A stretch of 64,000 nucleotides of DNA, taken from assembly GCA_029213065.1 (NCBI GenBank), contig JARGPH010000030.1, forward strand, positions 1-64,000. The letters are read 5' to 3'. Each line of letters opens with the position of its first letter. The first letter of the stretch is position 1. Position numbers and translations under genes: made by a program. Source of the DNA: Verrucomicrobiales bacterium (lineage in GTDB: Bacteria > Verrucomicrobiota > Verrucomicrobiia > Verrucomicrobiales > DEV007). Below are positions 9,279 to 17,549 of the stretch, in pieces. The notes under the pieces are model-generated. The model searched no databases. It had not been told where the DNA came from and saw only the letters and a program-made list of their open reading frames with translations.

Positions 9279-9980
9279 ATGAAAGCATCCCTCATTGCTA
9301 TCGCGATCCTTTCGCTGGCTCTCTCAGGAGCCGATGCGCGCACCTGGACGAGCGCCGACGGTTCAAAAACCTTCGAAGGGGATCTGCGGGCCTATGATGA
9401 AAACTCAGGTATCGTCACCGTTATTATCAACGGGCGGGCCGTGGAATTTCCCAAATCGAGGCTCTCGGCAGAGGATATCACTTTTCTCAATGAATCGGCC
9501 ATGCCCGAAGCGGCTGTGGGACCTGATACCGAAACGGAAATCGGAGCAAAAGTAGCGAAAGCGAAGCTGCAACGCCTTGAGGGCAAGCGTTACAAAAAGG
9601 CGGAACTCGAAAAGAATCCGAAATATTACATCCTCTATTACTCGGCTTCGTGGTGACCACCTTGTCGAGCATCTGCTCCACAGTTGGTGGAGAAATACAA
9701 CAAGGAAATCGCAGAGAATCCGAACGTAGAATTGATCCATGTTTCACTGGATCGATCCGAAGACGCAGCCGAGGACTGGGCCGAAACCAATCAATTCCCC
9801 TGGTTCTCAGTGCTGCCAAGAGACGTCGAGCGGAGTAAACTGACCGACTACATGACTCGAAACGCCGTTCCGCACTACTCCCTGAGAGCGGCTGATGGAA
9901 CAGAACTCGCGAACGGCTCAGCCGCTATCTTCAGCAAGTTAGCGGAACTCGGTGACGAGACGTCGAGCGCTTCCCAATAG
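9279..9980 (+). CDS. Probable selenoprotein: SHD1 domain + thioredoxin-like domain with Sec-Pro-Pro-Cys active site
   Basis: Read through the in-frame TGA at 9654-9656, this gene encodes 233 residues: signal peptide (1-20), an SHD1-like domain (about 21-72; RTWTSADGSKTFEGDL ... FPKSRLSAED), a charged linker, and a thioredoxin-like domain (about 105-220). The active site reads YYSASW-U-PPCRASAPQLV, so TGA stands exactly where tryparedoxin/nucleoredoxin-like proteins carry the first Cys of WCPPC (residue 126; resolving Cys 129). Protein-like sequence continues in the same frame for 107 codons (VELIHVSLDRSEDAAEDWAE, FPWFSVLP) to a TAG. A 13-bp hairpin begins directly after the TGA. It should act as a periplasmic thiol oxidoreductase. 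The alternative is a nonsense mutation of a Cys codon. TGA is a normal stop in neighbouring genes, so the genetic code is standard. Confidence 0.75.
9657..9690 (+). promoter_or_regulatory. Candidate bacterial SECIS hairpin directly 3' of the in-frame TGA
   Basis: Starting at the base after TGA, the RNA folds as CCACC / UUGU / (C) / GAGC / loop AUCU / GCUC / (C) / ACAG / (UU) / GGUGG: 13 pairs, one of them a U-G wobble, with one C-C mismatch and one UU bulge. The apical loop lies 15-18 nt after the TGA, near the lower end of the spacing known for bacterial SECIS elements. The loop lacks the G usual in the first two loop positions of E. coli-type elements, so SelB recognition would need to differ. 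The U-G pair holds only on the + strand, in keeping with function in the mRNA. Confidence 0.55.
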
Positions 9981-10056
9981 AAGGTGAGAAGGTGAGAAGG
10001 TGAGAAGGTGAGAAGGTGAGAAGGTGAGAAGGTGAGAAGGTGAGAAGGTGAGAAGG
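9979..10056. repeat. 8-bp tandem repeat (AAGGTGAG), nine full copies
   Basis: Nine perfect copies of AAGGTGAG run from 9981 to 10052, with a partial copy on each side; the leading AG belongs to the TAG stop codon of the Sec thioredoxin-like gene. The array fills most of the gap between this gene and the convergent gene ending at 10095. Perfect identity between copies indicates recent slippage. The unit contains a purine-rich AAGGTGAG stretch resembling a ribosome-binding site, but no gene starts after it. Confidence 0.95.
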
Positions 10057-10094
10057 CGCCCTCTCAGCCTGCACTCTCCCGGGTGACCGGTTTC

Positions 10095-10646
10095 CTACTC
10101 GCCCCAGAGCACAAGCCTTTCGGAGACAGGAGAATCCTCTGTCGAAATAAACCGTCCAAACTCATCGCGGTCAAAAAAGACCTCGATGAGACTTCCGCCT
10201 GCGGGGCCGTCCCCCAGTTTCAAGGCAGCGACGATGCGCTCGCCATCGTCAGAAACGGCGAGATGCCTCACCTCGACTTTGTCGATCCCGCCCAGTTGCT
10301 CGATGATTTGAGATTTAAATTCAGCCGTTCCCGAAGCCACTTTAACTACCGGGGACACTTTAGGTGAAGGTTTCAACCCGGTTTCATCAGCTCCCCCTTC
10401 CGCGGGAGAACCTTGCGAATCTTTTGCCGGAGCCCCGGCACTCTCCTCACCGCTGACAGCGCTCACCACCGAATCGGCTTTTTCGCCCATCCAATCCCCG
10501 AATTTGGGTAGATACTGCATCGTGAGCCAGAGGATACCGAGGACAGGCAGGAGCGTTAAGAGCGCCACCATCTGGTTCTTAGGTGCTGCCGACTCTTGCG
10601 AATCCACCCCGGTCGGCGATTCAGGTTCTTTTCCGAGTTCACTCAC
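10095..10646 (-). CDS. Small membrane-anchored protein, unknown function
   Basis: 183 residues. A short hydrophilic N-terminus is followed by one transmembrane helix (about 26-46, MVALLTLLPVLGILWLTMQYL), a Ser/Gly/Ala/Glu-rich linker (about 60-95) and a compact C-terminal domain (about 96-183) with alternating strands (KVEVRHLAVSDDGERIVAALKL, SLIEVFFDRDEFGRFI). The topology puts the C-terminal domain outside the cytoplasm if the N-terminus is inside. I do not recognise the family. It is convergent with the Sec thioredoxin-like gene and divergent from miaB, so it is a single-gene unit. Confidence 0.65.
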   Translation of the reverse strand: MSELGKEPESPTGVDSQESAAPKNQMVALLTLLPVLGILWLTMQYLPKFGDWMGEKADSVVSAVSGEESAGAPAKDSQGSPAEGGADETGLKPSPKVSPVVKVASGTAEFKSQIIEQLGGIDKVEVRHLAVSDDGERIVAALKLGDGPAGGSLIEVFFDRDEFGRFISTEDSPVSERLVLWGE

Positions 10647-10761
10647 GCAGCGAAATTACGCAGATGACGGGCTTGTTTCCAGAGGAAAAGGCGTCTAAAT
10701 TCGCCCCCCTTCCTCCTGCAGGAACCCAACACCTTCCGGTGTAACCTCAGATACAGACAGC

Positions 10762-12123
10762 ATGCCAAAAGTGTATTTAAAGACCTACGGATGTCAGATG
10801 AACGAACGCGACTCGGAACAGGTCGCGCAAATGTTCGTCGAACGCGGCTTCACGGTCACACCCGAAGCGGAAGAGGCGGACGTCGTTCTCATGAATACCT
10901 GCTCGGTGCGGGATCAGGCGGAGCAAAAGGCGATCGGACGGATGAATTACCTCGGGAAGCATCGCAAGACCAATCCCAACATCGTTTACGGATTTATGGG
11001 CTGCATGGCTCAGTCCCGCGGGGAGGAACTGATCAAACAATCCCCCCACGTCGATCTCGTTGCCGGCACCCAGAAATACCACCGCGTCGTCGACCATTGC
11101 GTCGAACTGATGCGAGCCAAGGAGGAAGCCAAAATGGACGATCTTCGTCGCTCCATCGTCGACATCGACGAAGAAGAGGAATCACAAAACACGATTCGTG
11201 ACCACGTCGACAAAGAACACGGCGTCAGTGAGTTCGTCAGTATTATGCAGGGCTGCAACATGAAGTGCACCTTCTGCATCGTTCCTTACACACGGGGACC
11301 CGAGCGTGCCCGCCCCATTCCTGAGATCGTCGATGAAATCCGTCGGCTCACCGATCAGGGCGTTCGCGAAGTCACCCTTCTCGGACAGATCGTGAACCTC
11401 TATGGTCGTCACGAGTTCCCCAAAGTGGACGACAAAAGCCCTTTCGTTCAGCTGCTCGAGGCAGTTCACGAGATCGATGATATCAAACGGATTCGCTTCA
11501 CCTCCCCTCACCCGATCGGCTACAAGGAGGATGTCATCAAAGCCTTCACCTATCTGCCCAAATTGGTCGACCATGTCCATTTCCCGATGCAATCGGGCTC
11601 CAATCAGATTCTCAAGCGAATGCACCGCCCCTACAAAGCGGAGCGATTCATCGAGATCTGCGACAAGATGAAAGAAGCCCGACCCGGCATCGCGATTTCG
11701 ACCGATATCATCGTCGGTTTTCCCGGGGAATCCGAAGAGGACTATCTCGCTTCGAAGAAAGCGGTCGAGCACGTCCAGTTCGACCAGGCCTACATTTTCC
11801 GCTACTCGCAGCGAAAAGACACGCCGGCTGCGGAAATGGACGGCCAATTGCCGGAGCGGGTTAAAGAGGAGCGGAATCAGGATCTGCTCAAGACCGTGAA
11901 CGAAATCGTGGAACGCAAGAACCACGCCCACGTCGGGGGAACCTACGAAGTGCTGTGCGAAGGCCCCAGCCGATACAACAAAGAGAAGCTCTCGGGACGC
12001 ACGCGAACCAACCGAATCGTTATTTTTGAAGGCGATGCCGACCGCATGGCGGGTCAGCTTTTCGATGTCAAAATCAACGAATGCACCGGCCACACCCTCT
12101 ACGGCGATCCGGTCTTGCATTAA
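10762..12123 (+). CDS. miaB: tRNA-2-methylthio-N6-dimethylallyladenosine synthase MiaB
   Basis: 453 residues in the MiaB order: an N-terminal domain holding the auxiliary cluster cysteines C11 (KTYGCQMN), C47 (NTCSVRD) and C81 (GCMAQ); a radical-SAM core with C165-x3-C169-x2-C172 (CNMKCTFCIVPYTRG); and a C-terminal TRAM domain (about 380-450, TYEVLCEGPS to NECTGHTLYGDP). The enzyme adds a methylthio group to i6A37 of tRNAs reading UNN codons, using two 4Fe-4S clusters and SAM. The motif usually reading LLGQNVN is LLGQIVN here. MtaB and RimO are related alternatives, but the ISTDIIVGFPGESEEDY segment and the TRAM ending favour MiaB. Confidence 0.92.
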   Translation: MPKVYLKTYGCQMNERDSEQVAQMFVERGFTVTPEAEEADVVLMNTCSVRDQAEQKAIGRMNYLGKHRKTNPNIVYGFMGCMAQSRGEELIKQSPHVDLVAGTQKYHRVVDHCVELMRAKEEAKMDDLRRSIVDIDEEEESQNTIRDHVDKEHGVSEFVSIMQGCNMKCTFCIVPYTRGPERARPIPEIVDEIRRLTDQGVREVTLLGQIVNLYGRHEFPKVDDKSPFVQLLEAVHEIDDIKRIRFTSPHPIGYKEDVIKAFTYLPKLVDHVHFPMQSGSNQILKRMHRPYKAERFIEICDKMKEARPGIAISTDIIVGFPGESEEDYLASKKAVEHVQFDQAYIFRYSQRKDTPAAEMDGQLPERVKEERNQDLLKTVNEIVERKNHAHVGGTYEVLCEGPSRYNKEKLSGRTRTNRIVIFEGDADRMAGQLFDVKINECTGHTLYGDPVLH

Positions 12124-12156
12124 GCCCTATCGGTCCGAATCTGAGCGATCTTTTTT

Positions 12157-12732
12157 ATGCAGGCGATTTTCAATTTCCTTTACGTTCCCGGCATCCCCCT
12201 GAAGACCATGGGAATCATCATCGGCCTCTGGCTGATTGTTTCGCATGCTGTTGCGCTGGCAAAGCCGGGGATCGTTCAGCCTTTTCTGAAACGCTTCCCG
12301 AGAAATGAAAATCTCGGTGCCGTTCTCGTCATCATCGCCTTCGCCTGGGCCTTCATTTACTGGTCCTGCATGGATCTCGGCGAGTTCTTCACGATCGAAA
12401 AGCCGGTCCAGCTTGTCATCATCGCTGTCTGTATTGGCGTGCTCGTTTATGTGAAGGAATTCCTCGCGGTAAGAGCGCTGGGATTTCTCATGATCCTTGC
12501 CGCTGCCCCCATCCTGAAATCGGCCTTTCTCAAAGAACCGGACACCCGACTTCTCATTGTCGCATTCGCCTACGTGATCGCCGTCAAAGGGATGTTTTAC
12601 GTGGGAATGCCCTACCTCCTTCGGGATCAGATCAACTGGGTTCTTGCTAAAAAGCCCCGCTACACCGCCGGTTTCGCGGGCGGTGCTGCATTCGGCGTGC
12701 TCGTTCTCGCCTGCGCCTTGATGTTCTGGTAG
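12157..12732 (+). CDS. Integral membrane protein, unknown function
   Basis: 191 residues, strongly hydrophobic throughout, with five or six predicted transmembrane helices (for example MGIIIGLWLIVSHAVALA, LGAVLVIIAFAWAFIYW, LVIIAVCIGVLVYV and AFGVLVLACALMFW). Short polar loops include a basic KPRYTAG segment. No family motif was recognised. It lies 33 nt after miaB on the same strand and may be co-transcribed with it, but nothing ties it to tRNA modification. Confidence 0.75.
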   Translation: MQAIFNFLYVPGIPLKTMGIIIGLWLIVSHAVALAKPGIVQPFLKRFPRNENLGAVLVIIAFAWAFIYWSCMDLGEFFTIEKPVQLVIIAVCIGVLVYVKEFLAVRALGFLMILAAAPILKSAFLKEPDTRLLIVAFAYVIAVKGMFYVGMPYLLRDQINWVLAKKPRYTAGFAGGAAFGVLVLACALMFW

Positions 12733-12807
12733 TCACGATCGTGTAAAAGGTGCACTTCAGTGCGTTCTCCCCCTTGAACAATCGCGATTCCTCGCGACAA
12801 TTTGGCT

Positions 12808-14235
12808 ATGTCCAAGCCGTTCATCCACGATGACTTCATGCTGCAATCCCAGGCAGCACGCGAGTTGTATCACAACTTCGCCAAAGACGAGCCGATCTTT
12901 GATTTTCACAATCACCTGCCACCCGATGAAATCGCCGCGGACAGGAAATTCGAGAACCTTTTCGACATCTGGCTCGCCGGTGATCACTACAAATGGCGCG
13001 GGATGCGCTCGAACGGGATCGACGAAAATCGCATCACCGGAAGCGCTTCGCCGCGCGACAAGTTCGACGCCTGGGCTGAAACCGTTCCACACTGCCTGCG
13101 CAACGCGCTCTACCACTGGACACACCTCGAACTCTCACGCTATTTCGGATTCGAGAAACTCTTTTCCCCCGCCACCGCCGATGAGGTTTGGGAAACCGGA
13201 AACGCCAAACTTGCCGAACCTGATTACTCCTGCCGGGGATTGCTGCGGACCAGCAAAGTAAAAGCGCTCTGCACCACCGACGACCCCACCCATTCTCTCG
13301 AGCATCACGTCGCGATTGCCGCCGATCCGACCATCGACACGCGAGTTTATCCGACCTTCCGCCCCGATCCCGCTCTGTGGGTTCACGAGGCTGAAGGTTT
13401 CAACGCCTACGCGGACAAGCTCAGCGAAGTTAGCGGCATCGACTGCTCGACTCTCTCCGGATTCCGGGACGCGCTCCGGTCGCGACACGACTTTTTCCAC
13501 GAAGTGGGGGGACGACTTTCCGATCATGGCCTCCATCATATTTTCGATGCGGAGTGCACTGACGAAAAAGCGACGGCGATCTTTGATCAAGTCCGCACCG
13601 GTCAATCCGCTGATGACTCTGATGCGGAAGCGTTCGGCGCTTACATGATGCTGTTTTTCGGCCAGCTCAACGCGGAGCGCAACTGGACGATGCAGCTTCA
13701 CATCGGGGCTGAGCGAAACAACAATGAGCGACTTTTCCAATCACTGGGACGCGACGTTGGTTGCGACTCCATGGCCGACGTCGACCACGCCGGAGCGGTT
13801 CGCCGTTACCTCAGCACACTTGATCTCCGGGGTCACCTCCCCAAGATCATGCTTTACAATTTGAACCCGAAAGACAACTACGCGCTTTCGGCGATGCTCG
13901 GGAATTTCCAGCAGGCCAAACCGGGCGACCCGCCCTGCCGACTTCAGCTCGGAACCGCCTGGTGGTTCCTCGACACCAAAGAGGGAATGGAGTGGCAGAT
14001 CAACACCTTCTCGAACACGAGCCTGCTCTCGCACTTCAACGGAATGCTCACTGACTCGCGGAGCTTCCTCTCATTCACCCGTCACGAATACTTCCGGAGA
14101 ATTCTCTGCAACGTTATCGGCGAGGACATTGAGAAGGGTGAAATCCCGCGTGAAATGGAGATGGTTGGCGAGATGGTGCGCCGTATCTGCTTCCGGAATT
14201 CCGTCGACTATTTCGGCCTCGAGATGGGTAAATAG
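12808..14235 (+). CDS. uxaC: Glucuronate/uronate isomerase
   Basis: 475 residues, the usual length of UxaC. It has the amidohydrolase-fold DFHNHLPP motif near residue 33, followed by the family's typical LAGDHYKWRGMRSNGI block, CTTDDPTHSLEHH near 155, a conserved MQLHIGAERNNN region and GTAWWFLDTKEGM near 390. UxaC interconverts D-glucuronate and D-fructuronate (and galacturonate with tagaturonate), the entry step of hexuronate degradation, in the cytoplasm. The ATG at 12808 was preferred to an in-frame TTG at 12802. No other uronate genes (uxaA, uxaB, kdgK) lie beside it in this window. Confidence 0.95.
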   Translation: MSKPFIHDDFMLQSQAARELYHNFAKDEPIFDFHNHLPPDEIAADRKFENLFDIWLAGDHYKWRGMRSNGIDENRITGSASPRDKFDAWAETVPHCLRNALYHWTHLELSRYFGFEKLFSPATADEVWETGNAKLAEPDYSCRGLLRTSKVKALCTTDDPTHSLEHHVAIAADPTIDTRVYPTFRPDPALWVHEAEGFNAYADKLSEVSGIDCSTLSGFRDALRSRHDFFHEVGGRLSDHGLHHIFDAECTDEKATAIFDQVRTGQSADDSDAEAFGAYMMLFFGQLNAERNWTMQLHIGAERNNNERLFQSLGRDVGCDSMADVDHAGAVRRYLSTLDLRGHLPKIMLYNLNPKDNYALSAMLGNFQQAKPGDPPCRLQLGTAWWFLDTKEGMEWQINTFSNTSLLSHFNGMLTDSRSFLSFTRHEYFRRILCNVIGEDIEKGEIPREMEMVGEMVRRICFRNSVDYFGLEMGK

Positions 14236-14334
14236 CGAACAGAGGAGAGAGCGCCGTGGTGATTACAAAAAAGAAAAAGATTTTCAGGGAGAGCCCCCTT
14301 ATGGTCTCAGGAACTCCTCCTTTTGTTTCCTGCC

Positions 14335-15174
14335 ATGTCTGATTCCTCTCCCATCTTTTTCGACAGTCACATGCACACACCGCTGTGCAAACACGCCGAG
14401 GGGCATCCCATTGAGTACATGGAACAGGGGGTCGCTCGCGGCCTCGCAGGAATTATTTTCACCTGTCACAGCCCGATGCCGAACGGGTTCTCGAGCCGTG
14501 TCAGGATGGCTCCGGAACAGTTTAACGAATATGTCGCCCTCGTGCAGGAGGCAATTGATGCTGCGCCGGATGGATTCGAAGTGCTCCTCGGAATGGAGAG
14601 CGACTTCTTCCCGGGGATGGAATCATGGCTTGAGGAATTGCATGCCCGTGCAGAGTTCCACTACATTCTGGGATCGGTTCACTGGCACATTCCGGAGTAT
14701 CGGGACGCCTTCTGGAACGGCGATACGGATGCTTTCCGCGCTCAGTATTTCGAGCACCTCGCAGAGTCCGCTGAAACAGGGCTTTTTGACTCACTCGCCC
14801 ACCCGGATCTGATCAAAAACGCGACCCCGTCGGAGTGGTCCTTTTCAGCGAGTCTCCCGCAAATTGAAGAAGCCCTCGATCGTATTGCAGCCACCGGTGT
14901 TGCCATGGAGCTGAACACCTCCGGGCTGAACAAAAGCTTCCCCGAAATGAATCCGGGACCTCAAATGCTGAAGCTGATGGCCGAACGCGGTATTCCCGTT
15001 GTGATTGGCTCGGACTCACACATCCCAACGAGAGTTTCCGAGAATTTCGGGCCGGCCCTGAATCAGTTGAAGGAAGCAGGCTTTGAAAACGTAAGCCTTT
15101 TCCGAAACAGAAAACGCCGTGATCTTTCGATCGACGACGTTCTCAAAAGTTTGCGCAAACCGACGCTGCTATAA
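14335..15174 (+). CDS. PHP-domain histidinol-phosphatase-like enzyme
   Basis: 279 residues of the PHP phosphoesterase fold. The N-terminal FDSHMHTPLCKHAEGHP gives the first metal-binding His pair; further metal ligands appear as HSPMPNGF, EVLLGMESDFFPG, GSVHWH, SLAHPDLIK and the final IGSDSHIP. The size and motif order match HisK-type histidinol phosphate phosphatase of Bacillus (L-histidinol-phosphate to histidinol), but many PHP phosphatases have other substrates and no his genes lie nearby. It follows uxaC by 99 nt. The ATG at 14335 was chosen over a TTG at 14323. Confidence 0.8.
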   Translation: MSDSSPIFFDSHMHTPLCKHAEGHPIEYMEQGVARGLAGIIFTCHSPMPNGFSSRVRMAPEQFNEYVALVQEAIDAAPDGFEVLLGMESDFFPGMESWLEELHARAEFHYILGSVHWHIPEYRDAFWNGDTDAFRAQYFEHLAESAETGLFDSLAHPDLIKNATPSEWSFSASLPQIEEALDRIAATGVAMELNTSGLNKSFPEMNPGPQMLKLMAERGIPVVIGSDSHIPTRVSENFGPALNQLKEAGFENVSLFRNRKRRDLSIDDVLKSLRKPTLL

Positions 15175-16050
15175 TTTGGCGCCGATCTCACCGATCTCCT
15201 TTGCGAGCTCGGTCATCTTCTCGACTTCCTGCCGATAGCCGTCTTCGTTGTTCTGAAGATAGAACTCGTCGCGCCGAATACGGCAGCTGGCCATTTTCTG
15301 GCGAAGGGCATCCATGCGGGCAAGAAGGGCATCCGTGTCATTCGCAGCTTGGGAAGGCGTTGGCTCTGCGATGGCCTTTTCGACCGGCGTGATCACAGGC
15401 TCTTTCGTCTCAAGCGCAGGAGGCTCAGGAATATCAACGACCCGGGCACCCGGCTCAATCGATTCGATCACAGGCTCAGAGACACTGACAATGGCATGAC
15501 GCTCCAGCGGCGGAGCCTCCGAATCGTCAAGAAGGCGCGCCTCAATTTCGCTGTAGAGTCGATCAACCGGCGGCTCGAAAATAGGAGCGGCGACATAAGC
15601 AATTCTCACAACCGCCAGACAAAACATGACAGCCACTGCCGACATCGCGACGACCGGGACCTTGGGATGAGCAATGAGGCGCTTCATCGACTCCGAAAAT
15701 TGAGAACGTGATTCCTGTTCATCCTCATCCGGAACCAGTTCAAAAACCGATTCAAAATTGCAAAGAACAAGGCTCTCATCATAGAGCCAAGAATAAAAGT
15801 TCAGAAGCCCCTTCGCCGTGATCAGCCCTGAAAACTCATTGTAAACCTCGCGACCGAGCCGCTCAAAAGTCTTCTCGCCATCGAAGCGGCACATCATGAC
15901 ATACTGCCACGGCTTCAGGGAATAGCGCTTCCCGTTCGAGGGCCGATAGGCCACCACGTGCTCGTCTGTGGGTGCGAACTGCAGCTCCTCCCGCATCCGA
16001 AGACGCAATGGAAAAATTTCACTCAAATTGCCTGGTAGTTCCGTTTTCAC
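15169..16050 (-). CDS. PqqD-like domain protein with one transmembrane helix and C-terminal coiled coil
   Basis: 293 residues with a GTG start. Residues 8-96 resemble the PqqD/RRE-like winged-helix region found at the N-terminus of PVC M50-peptidase and HlyD-type export proteins (FPLRLRMREELQF, the KRYSLKPWQYVMMCRFDG block, and a helix ending SWLYDESLVL). One transmembrane helix follows (about 131-153), then a Pro/Glu-rich periplasmic stretch (about 155-240) and a helical Lys/Glu-rich C-terminus (about 243-293). It lacks the HExxH of M50 proteins and the usual HlyD body. A promoter-like AT-rich gap of 119 bp separates it from the subtilase gene upstream. It overlaps the convergent PHP gene end by 6 nt. 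The domain assignment is by eye only. Confidence 0.6.
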   Translation of the reverse strand: MKTELPGNLSEIFPLRLRMREELQFAPTDEHVVAYRPSNGKRYSLKPWQYVMMCRFDGEKTFERLGREVYNEFSGLITAKGLLNFYSWLYDESLVLCNFESVFELVPDEDEQESRSQFSESMKRLIAHPKVPVVAMSAVAVMFCLAVVRIAYVAAPIFEPPVDRLYSEIEARLLDDSEAPPLERHAIVSVSEPVIESIEPGARVVDIPEPPALETKEPVITPVEKAIAEPTPSQAANDTDALLARMDALRQKMASCRIRRDEFYLQNNEDGYRQEVEKMTELAKEIGEIGAKL

Positions 16051-16169
16051 ACCTGTTGATTGTTAGACTTACAGTAATTATAATATTGTTTAATTAATAG
16101 TCTACTTTAAATATCACAAATATTAAAACTTGCGGGAAGGACCGTGAGCTTCGTTACCGGCTCGAAAGC
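16051..16169 (-). promoter_or_regulatory. AT-rich gap with probable promoter for the PqqD-like gene
   Basis: A 119-bp stretch far richer in A and T than its surroundings. On the reverse strand it contains a perfect TATAAT upstream of the GTG start at 16050. A TAGACT/AGTCTA inverted repeat with a spacer of about 33 bp brackets this box. I could not place a convincing -35 element, so the start point is a guess. Confidence 0.35.
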
Positions 16170-16946
16170 TCAGAGTTCCGCCGGCTTCGCGAGGACCGAG
16201 AGCAGCGGCTTAATCGCAGCGGGATCGATATCCGGAAGCGAAGAAAGCAGTCGGGCGATTTTTCCCGAAATGAGCGGAGCCGCATAACTGCTCCCGGTTT
16301 CGATTTTCGTCCCTCCCCCGAGCCAGGGAACTTCGACGCGCTCACCTTTTGCGAGAAATGAGACCATTCGGCCCTCTTTAAAAAAGAATTCGTCCCTCTC
16401 GCAATCAATCCCCCGAACACTGAGGACACTGGGAAAGTAGGAAGGCCATTCGCGGATCCCCGCATCCACATTACTGCAAGCAGCCACAATCTGGACACCG
16501 GACAGATAGGCCAGATCGACCCACTCTTTGTAATCCATCACATAGCGGGGCAGCCCTCGGCAACCAAAACTGCAGTTGATGACCTGATATCCCCGTCGGA
16601 TGGCCTGATTGACGCACTCGGCAATGACAAAGCTTCTTGCATGATTGCTACTGTCGAGAGCGCGAAAGCTCCCTATCTCGATTCCCGGAGCTTCGCTGAG
16701 GAGAAGGCTCGCAATCGCGGTTCCATGCCCGTATACATCGGTGCCGTCACCGTCTTCGATTCGCAAATTCACCCCGTCACAGGACACCGTGACATCATCC
16801 TGAAGCGAGACACCCGCCAGTGCCGGATGCGACACCTCAATACCGGAGTCGATGATCGCCACTTTGATGCCGCTCCCGTCCCCTGCCGACAGCGCTTCGC
16901 GGGCGACAGACAGATCGGGCCATCGTATTGGTCCTTCACCCGACAT
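16170..16946 (-). CDS. Compact cytosolic subtilisin-like serine peptidase (S8)
   Basis: 258 residues with no signal peptide and no pro-domain, so it is probably a cytoplasmic or cell-associated protease core. The catalytic triad is clear: Asp33 (VAIIDSGIEVSHP), His74 (VYGHGTAIASLL) and Ser220 (TGSSYAAPLISG), with the oxyanion Asn159 in AACSNVD. The start overlaps the end of the GAF gene by 11 nt (ATGTCGGGTGA spans both), so translation is coupled; a GTG one codon upstream is an alternative. Stand-alone subtilases of this kind occur in peptide-processing clusters (for example PatA-like proteins in cyanobactin loci). A regulated proteolysis role with the GAF protein is an inference. Confidence 0.88.
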   Translation of the reverse strand: MSGEGPIRWPDLSVAREALSAGDGSGIKVAIIDSGIEVSHPALAGVSLQDDVTVSCDGVNLRIEDGDGTDVYGHGTAIASLLLSEAPGIEIGSFRALDSSNHARSFVIAECVNQAIRRGYQVINCSFGCRGLPRYVMDYKEWVDLAYLSGVQIVAACSNVDAGIREWPSYFPSVLSVRGIDCERDEFFFKEGRMVSFLAKGERVEVPWLGGGTKIETGSSYAAPLISGKIARLLSSLPDIDPAAIKPLLSVLAKPAEL

Positions 16947-17532
16947 CACTTAGCCCGAGGGTCGAGGAAAGAAGCCGTCCATCGATGAGCCTCTCAACGA
17001 TGTTGGAAACCCTCACAAGGTGCTCTACGTGAGTTGAATTAAACCCATCCTGCGAATTGCCGGATTCCTGAAGCTGGACGCAGGAAAGGACGCCGCGAAG
17101 TTTGAAGCTGAAATAGAAAGGCACCGCAATCATCGCGGTGGTGTGTTTCGCTATTTTCCGGTCGAGAGTATCATCGTGCCCTTCGCTCGCCTGAATATCG
17201 TTTTCGCAATACGGCTGCTGCTGCGCATACACCATCGAAATAATGCCACTGCCAACCGGTTGCTTGAAACCAACGAGACTCGACGCGTCACTTCCCGAGT
17301 TTGCCACTGCAACGAGAAACTGCTCTTCCTGGTCCGCCAGCCAGACGGTCCCTTCGCAGCCGCCCACTTTGGAGTAGGCGGCTTCGAGAAGTGAAAGAGA
17401 AGTTTGATCGATCAGCTCAGCGACGCCCATCGGGTCGCTTGAGTGAAACCACGCCTCGAGATGTTGCTCAACCTCTGCCCCGAGTTGGGACAGGGCAGGA
17501 TTTCGAAGTAGGCGGGTTTTAGCACCAATCAT
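16936..17532 (-). CDS. GAF-domain sensory protein
   Basis: 198 residues with a helical N-terminus (1-55) and a GAF domain (about 56-180): EGTVWLADQEEQFLVAVANSG, GSGIISMVYAQQQPYCEND, then TAMIAVPFYFSFKLRGVLSC. GAF domains bind small ligands or sense redox state and usually control a linked effector. No output domain is present in this protein, so the effector is likely a neighbour: the S8 peptidase overlaps its 3' end. A 73-residue protein gene lies 17 nt upstream on the same strand. The ligand is unknown. Confidence 0.75.
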   Translation of the reverse strand: MIGAKTRLLRNPALSQLGAEVEQHLEAWFHSSDPMGVAELIDQTSLSLLEAAYSKVGGCEGTVWLADQEEQFLVAVANSGSDASSLVGFKQPVGSGIISMVYAQQQPYCENDIQASEGHDDTLDRKIAKHTTAMIAVPFYFSFKLRGVLSCVQLQESGNSQDGFNSTHVEHLVRVSNIVERLIDGRLLSSTLGLSDVG

Positions 17533-17549
17533 CAGGAATAGAAGGAACT

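Noticed and set aside
9684-9980. Separate 98-aa gene starting at TTG after the TGA
   Set aside because: It is in the same frame as the upstream part and begins in the middle of a thioredoxin fold; read-through of TGA explains both halves better.
11182-12120. 312-codon open frame antisense to miaB
   Set aside because: It is the shadow of miaB in an opposite frame, with no recognisable protein pattern; strong codon bias leaves long antisense frames throughout this genome.
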